A DNA stretch of 64,000 nucleotides from Diploptera punctata (lineage: Eukaryota; Arthropoda; Insecta; Blattodea; Blaberidae), in the NCBI GenBank assembly GCA_030220185.1, contig JASPKZ010007250.1, positions 3,359,501-3,423,500 of the forward strand, read 5' to 3'. Positions 60,836-64,000 of the stretch are shown one piece after another. Positions within the stretch are counted from its first letter, which is position 1; the number at the start of each line of letters is the position of its first letter. The notes below the pieces were generated by a model. It saw nothing but the letters and a program-made list of their open reading frames with translations. It was not told the DNA's origin and did not search any database. A program made the position numbers and the translations under genes.

Positions 60836-61525
60836 ACGGTGGTCTAGTGGTTATGCCCTTGTCACTAATCTCGAGAATCGCGGATTCAAACCCGAACGGG
60901 GACCATAGATTTTTAGGATGTAAAAATCCAAGGGGATCCATCAGAGAAGAATTTTTAGTCGTGGGCCCAAGACTGGAGATTTTCATGCTCGGAAAAGAAC
61001 CGCAAGCCTGAATAAAAATCCTCTGTACAAAATTTAACAGAATGTCCACCGCTGTGGTCTCGGGGTAGCGTGCTGCCTTGTCACGCAGCGGGCCCGGGTT
61101 CGATCCCCGGTCGGGACAGTTTTTCTGGGTGAGGTTTTTATCGGGGTTTTTCCTCTCTAAGACAAATGTCAGGAAAACTTTAAGGCCTAAACGGTCCCCG
61201 AAAACATATGCCCATCGGCAATCATCATCATTCATATTCATCTTAGGTTAAGCTTAGGATTAGGGACTCTCCTGGCGCACCATTATCATCATCATCACCC
61301 ATCATATCATCGGGGTAACGTAACCCCGCCTTCCAGGCGCCCCAACCTCAGAAGTGGGTTACAAATACGCCATGTCAGGAGAGAAACCAGGAATGTCCAA
61401 AGACAAACCTGGGGCACTTGAAAAAAAAATTAACAGACTTTCATAATCCATCAAAGTAATACCTACCGTAAGTTTTCCTACTAGATTTCTCATTGAGGCG
61501 ATGTGCTAATCACATGTCACTCGTT
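60836..61525 (+). mobile_element. SINE-4 split by a SINE-1 insertion
   Basis: GGTGGTCTAGTGGTTATGCCC, B box GGATTCAAACC, body to CAAAATTTAACAGA (61041), resumed from 61438 (CTTTCATAATCC to GGCGATGTGCTAATCACATG). Confidence 0.78.
61044..61429 (+). mobile_element. SINE-1, type B, complete
   Basis: GTCCACCGCTGTGGTCTCGG, B box GGGTTCGATCCCC, body, ATCATC, the link GATTAGGGACTCTCCTGGCG, type B module and an A-run (61421-61429). TTAACAGA on both sides (61034-61041, 61430-61437) is a likely short target duplication. The clearest type B reference copy. Confidence 0.93.
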
Positions 61526-61529
61526 GATA

Positions 61530-62115
61530 TCTGTAGATAACTAACTCACTGACACTACCGAACCCGTAGTTCATGGCAGCACGGACATAAGCTCTCCATA
61601 AATCCCTATCCTGAGCTAATGTTTTGCAGTCATCCCCTGTTTAATCTACTTCCTTCAAATCATGGATAATGTTATTTTCCTACCTCATTCTTGGTCTATC
61701 AACTGGGCGTTTACCCTCTGGTTTTCCTTCAAGAAGCTTCCATGTACCACTTTCAACCCTCATATGTGCCACATGTCCTGCCCATCGCAGTCTACGAGAC
61801 TTAACTGTTCTTATTACATCTGGCTTCCTATAAAGACCATGTAGATCACTGTTTGTAGTTTTCTCCATTCACCTGTCTGTTCATCTCTCTTTGGTCCAAA
61901 AATTTTCCTAAGAACTTATTCTCAAATATTCATAATCTCCTTTCCTCCCTTAAAGTAAGAGTCCATGTTTCACATCCATATAATATAACTGGTAGAATAG
62001 TAGTTTTATGTATTTTCAGTTCAACGTTTTTTGAAAGGAGTTGGGACGACAAGAGTCCCTGCAATGCATAATAGCACACATTTCCAGAATTGAGCCTATG
62101 TTTAATTTCTTTATA
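61530..62115 (-). mobile_element. LINE family A 3' fragment
   Basis: TAACTAACTCACTGACACTACC start; reverse frame 61680-61868 reads HGLYRKPDVIRTVKSRRLRW, AGHVAHMRVESGTWKLLEGK. Extends to GAGCCTATGTTTAATTTCTT. Confidence 0.87.
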
Positions 62116-62404
62116 AGCGAACTAAATTAGCTTGGTTAAGAAAGTTCCGTTTTGGGAGCACTCGTGTCCTCGAACACCATTTGGCTATCACAGTCATCAT
62201 TAATATCATATTCGACTTGTGTGAATGGTGTGTCTTAATTATTTGGGATATCTCAGAGGTGACCTTTATAACTCATCCAGGAAGACTTTCCAAGTCATTT
62301 TGTGTTCATTAAAGTATGTACATGATCCAGAATTGTAACTCAGGTCAAGTCTCAATAAGGGCCGAGAGGAGGAAGCATGTAAAAGCACCCAGGAAGAGAG
62401 CAGT
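62116..62404. other. no gene recognised
   Basis: Unassigned. Confidence 0.4.
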
Positions 62405-62690
62405 TAAACTAGGTGCTGTAAAAGAAAGATAGAAAAACGGAAAGGCAAAAAAAAAGGAAGAGAAATATAAAAAAGTAAAAATAATAAAAAGAATGGAAGC
62501 TAAAAGTAAATAAAATAAATAAACAAAAATAAAGAAAGAAATAAAATAAAAAAAAACTTAAAAGGAAATAAAGAAAATAAGAAAAATACATGATAAGAAA
62601 GAAAGATAGAACAAGAAAGAAAGGAAAATAATGAAAATTAGAAAGATGTAAAGAAGGAAAGGAAGTAAGAAAAAACAAAAATACATTAGG
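62405..62690. repeat. polypurine AAAG-rich tract, part 1
   Basis: Almost only A and G on the plus strand (GAAAGATAGAAAAACGG...). The long reverse frame here is compositional (Phe/Ser/Leu) and not a gene. Confidence 0.85.
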
Positions 62691-62999
62691 GGCACGCCGT
62701 AGCGTAGTGGTTAAGGCACTGCGCTACAAGCCGGAAGGTCGAGGGTTCGAGTCCCGGTGGGATCAGGATTTTTAAACTGACCCAAACCTTCTGGCGGCAC
62801 TATGGCCCTGGGGTCGACTCAGCCTCTAACTGAAATGAGTACCAGACGCTTGTTCTGGGGTAAAGGCGGCCGTCACGCAGGGCTGACAACCCGGCTGACA
62901 TCAAGTGCCGATTGTCAAGAAAAAGTGGGAGCCTTAACCTCCTACTACACCAAGGGCCTCCTGAGGCCTGTAGTGGGAACACTTTACCTTTTACCTTTA
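62691..62999 (+). mobile_element. SINE-2
   Basis: GGGGCACGCCGTAGCGTAG, A box TAGTGGTTAAGG, B box GGTTCGAGTCC, body as in the 41.4-kb copy, tail of ACCTTT repeats (62985-62998). Inserted in the polypurine tract. Confidence 0.92.
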
Positions 63000-63283
63000 T
63001 TTAAAAATATAGAAAGAAAATTCGAGGTATAATGAAGTTAAACATAATTAAATTTAAAAAGAAAAAGAACGATAGATAAAGATAAAATATAAAAAAGGAA
63101 TTATGATAGAAGGAGAAATAAAAAAAGAACAAGGAAGAAAGTAAGAGAAAGAATGAATATTAGATAGAATGAAAGAAAGTCGGGTAGAAAAAAAAAAAAA
63201 CAAATCAACGAAGCAAGAAGGGAAATTCGAGATACAATAAAGTTAATGATAATTAAATTTAAAATGAGATGGCACGTTCATCA
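63000..63283. repeat. polypurine tract, part 2, with duplicated segment
   Basis: AATTCGAGGTATAATGAAGT at 63020 and AATTCGAGATACAATAAAGT at 63226, each followed by TAATTAAATTTAAAA, lie about 205 bp apart. Confidence 0.75.
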
Positions 63284-63655
63284 TCATCATCATCGTCACA
63301 CTCCAAGGGTTAGGCAATTCCCCATTCAGACTTCATAATGCATCAGCCCAACATTTTCTAGGTCTTCCGACATCACATCTTCCTCATGCTTGATAATTTC
63401 TTGCTGACAATAGATTTCTCTCCTTACTCATTCCATTCATGTGATCAGTCCACTTTTCTCTATAATTCGTGACTTTATCCAATAAAGGCTGCACTTTTAA
63501 TTCTTCTCTTATATCCTAATTTCTAATTCTATCAAGTTATGCACATCCTTTAACTTACCCGAGGATCCTCATCTCCGCCGTCTGTATTCTAACTTTCTGT
63601 TTTTTTTTCTTTGGAGCCCAAGTTTCACATCCATACAATACAGAAAGAATAACAG
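63284..63655 (-). mobile_element. 5'-truncated copy of the full-length RTE family
   Basis: Reverse strand matches 26.60-26.93 kb: WAPKKK..., YRENWTDHMNGMSKERNLLS, RRCDVGRPRKCWADAL and the 3'UTR AATTGCCTAACCCTTGGAG with a short GAT tail (ATCATCATCATC at 63284). Diverged, with indels. Confidence 0.85.
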
Positions 63656-63790
63656 AAAATGAAATATACAAAAAGGAAGAAATACAGAAGAAGAAAGAAT
63701 GAAAATTATAAATATATAAAGAAAATCAGAAAGGGACAATATACATTTAGAAAGAAAGAGAGAAAATTCGAGATCTATTATATCAAAATT
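63656..63790. repeat. polypurine tract, part 3
   Basis: A/G-rich with AAATTCGAGATCTATT near 63768, like the two segments at 63.0-63.25 kb. Confidence 0.75.
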
Positions 63791-64000
63791 GTCCACCGCT
63801 GTGGTCTCGAGGTAGCGTGCTGCCTTGTCACGCAGCGGGCCCGGGTTCGATCCCCGGTCGGGGCAGTTTTTCTGGGTGAGGTTTTTATCGGGGTTTTTAA
63901 TCACCTGTAAGACAAATGTCAGGAAAACTTTAAGGCCCAAACGGTCCCCGAAATCATATGGCCATCATCCTTATCATTATCATTCTTACCATTATCATCA
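63791..64000 (+). mobile_element. SINE-1, cut by the window end
   Basis: GTCCACCGCTGTGGTCTCGAGG, B box GGGTTCGATCCCC, body through CCCGAAATCATATGGCCATC and the start of the CAT segment. Type A or B cannot be told. Confidence 0.92.

Noticed and set aside
60645..61241. 198-codon reverse-strand frame
   Set aside because: It runs antisense through SINE-1 and SINE-4 copies; motifs such as DRGSNPGPLRDKAA recur wherever this SINE occurs.
62409..62678. 89-codon reverse-strand protein rich in Phe and Ser
   Set aside because: It is purely the translation of a polypurine tract.

Overview
This window reads as intergenic or heterochromatin-like DNA of an insect. It is AT-rich, full of microsatellites, and consists almost entirely of transposable elements and their decayed remains. 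I found no convincing host protein gene, no rRNA and no functional tRNA. The mix of RTE-type LINEs with microsatellite tails, CR1/L2-like LINEs, Penelope-like elements, DD41D mariner-like transposons and several tRNA-derived SINE families suits a large insect genome. A cockroach or termite is my guess, from general recollection of such repeats, and is not proved here.

Layout. 0.4-1.3 kb: a mariner-like element with long terminal inverted repeats and a TA duplication. 1.5-8.8 kb: LINE 3' fragments, a LINE (family A) with a clear target duplication, a 469-bp near-perfect palindrome, a 165-bp tandem triplet and a LINE tail resembling a SINE. 8.9-10.2 kb: a second mariner-like element. 10.2-20.7 kb: CR1-like and RTE-like 3' ends, SINEs, a LINE 5' end with a ribozyme-like leader beside another palindrome. 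21-22.4 kb: a Penelope-like GIY-YIG fragment in inverted repeats and a deleted mariner. 23.7-26.9 kb: the one apparently intact element, a full-length RTE-type retrotransposon with a 970-codon endonuclease/reverse-transcriptase ORF and a 5' end that can be drawn as an HDV-like ribozyme. 30.8-32.6 kb: a 61-copy, 29-bp minisatellite that appears to have grown out of LINE coding sequence. 35.6-36.9 kb: a nearly complete mariner-like element inside a repeat whose empty-site paralogue lies at 40.3 kb. 38-53 kb: Penelope long-terminal-repeat palindromes, SINEs and LINE fragments. 53-64 kb: tRNA-like tandem units, nested SINEs and a polypurine tract invaded several times.

Working relationships. The RTE and LINE families supply reverse transcriptase and endonuclease. 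The SINEs carry pol III A and B boxes and probably borrow that machinery. Many LINE families end in their own microsatellite, so LINE insertion seems to seed the simple repeats. For bookkeeping, LINE families are called A (TAAG tail), B (GAA tail), D (GAA tail, other protein), E (ATG tail) and F. SINE families are numbered 1 to 5. These names are local to this annotation. Coordinates of decayed copies are good to about 10-30 bases.
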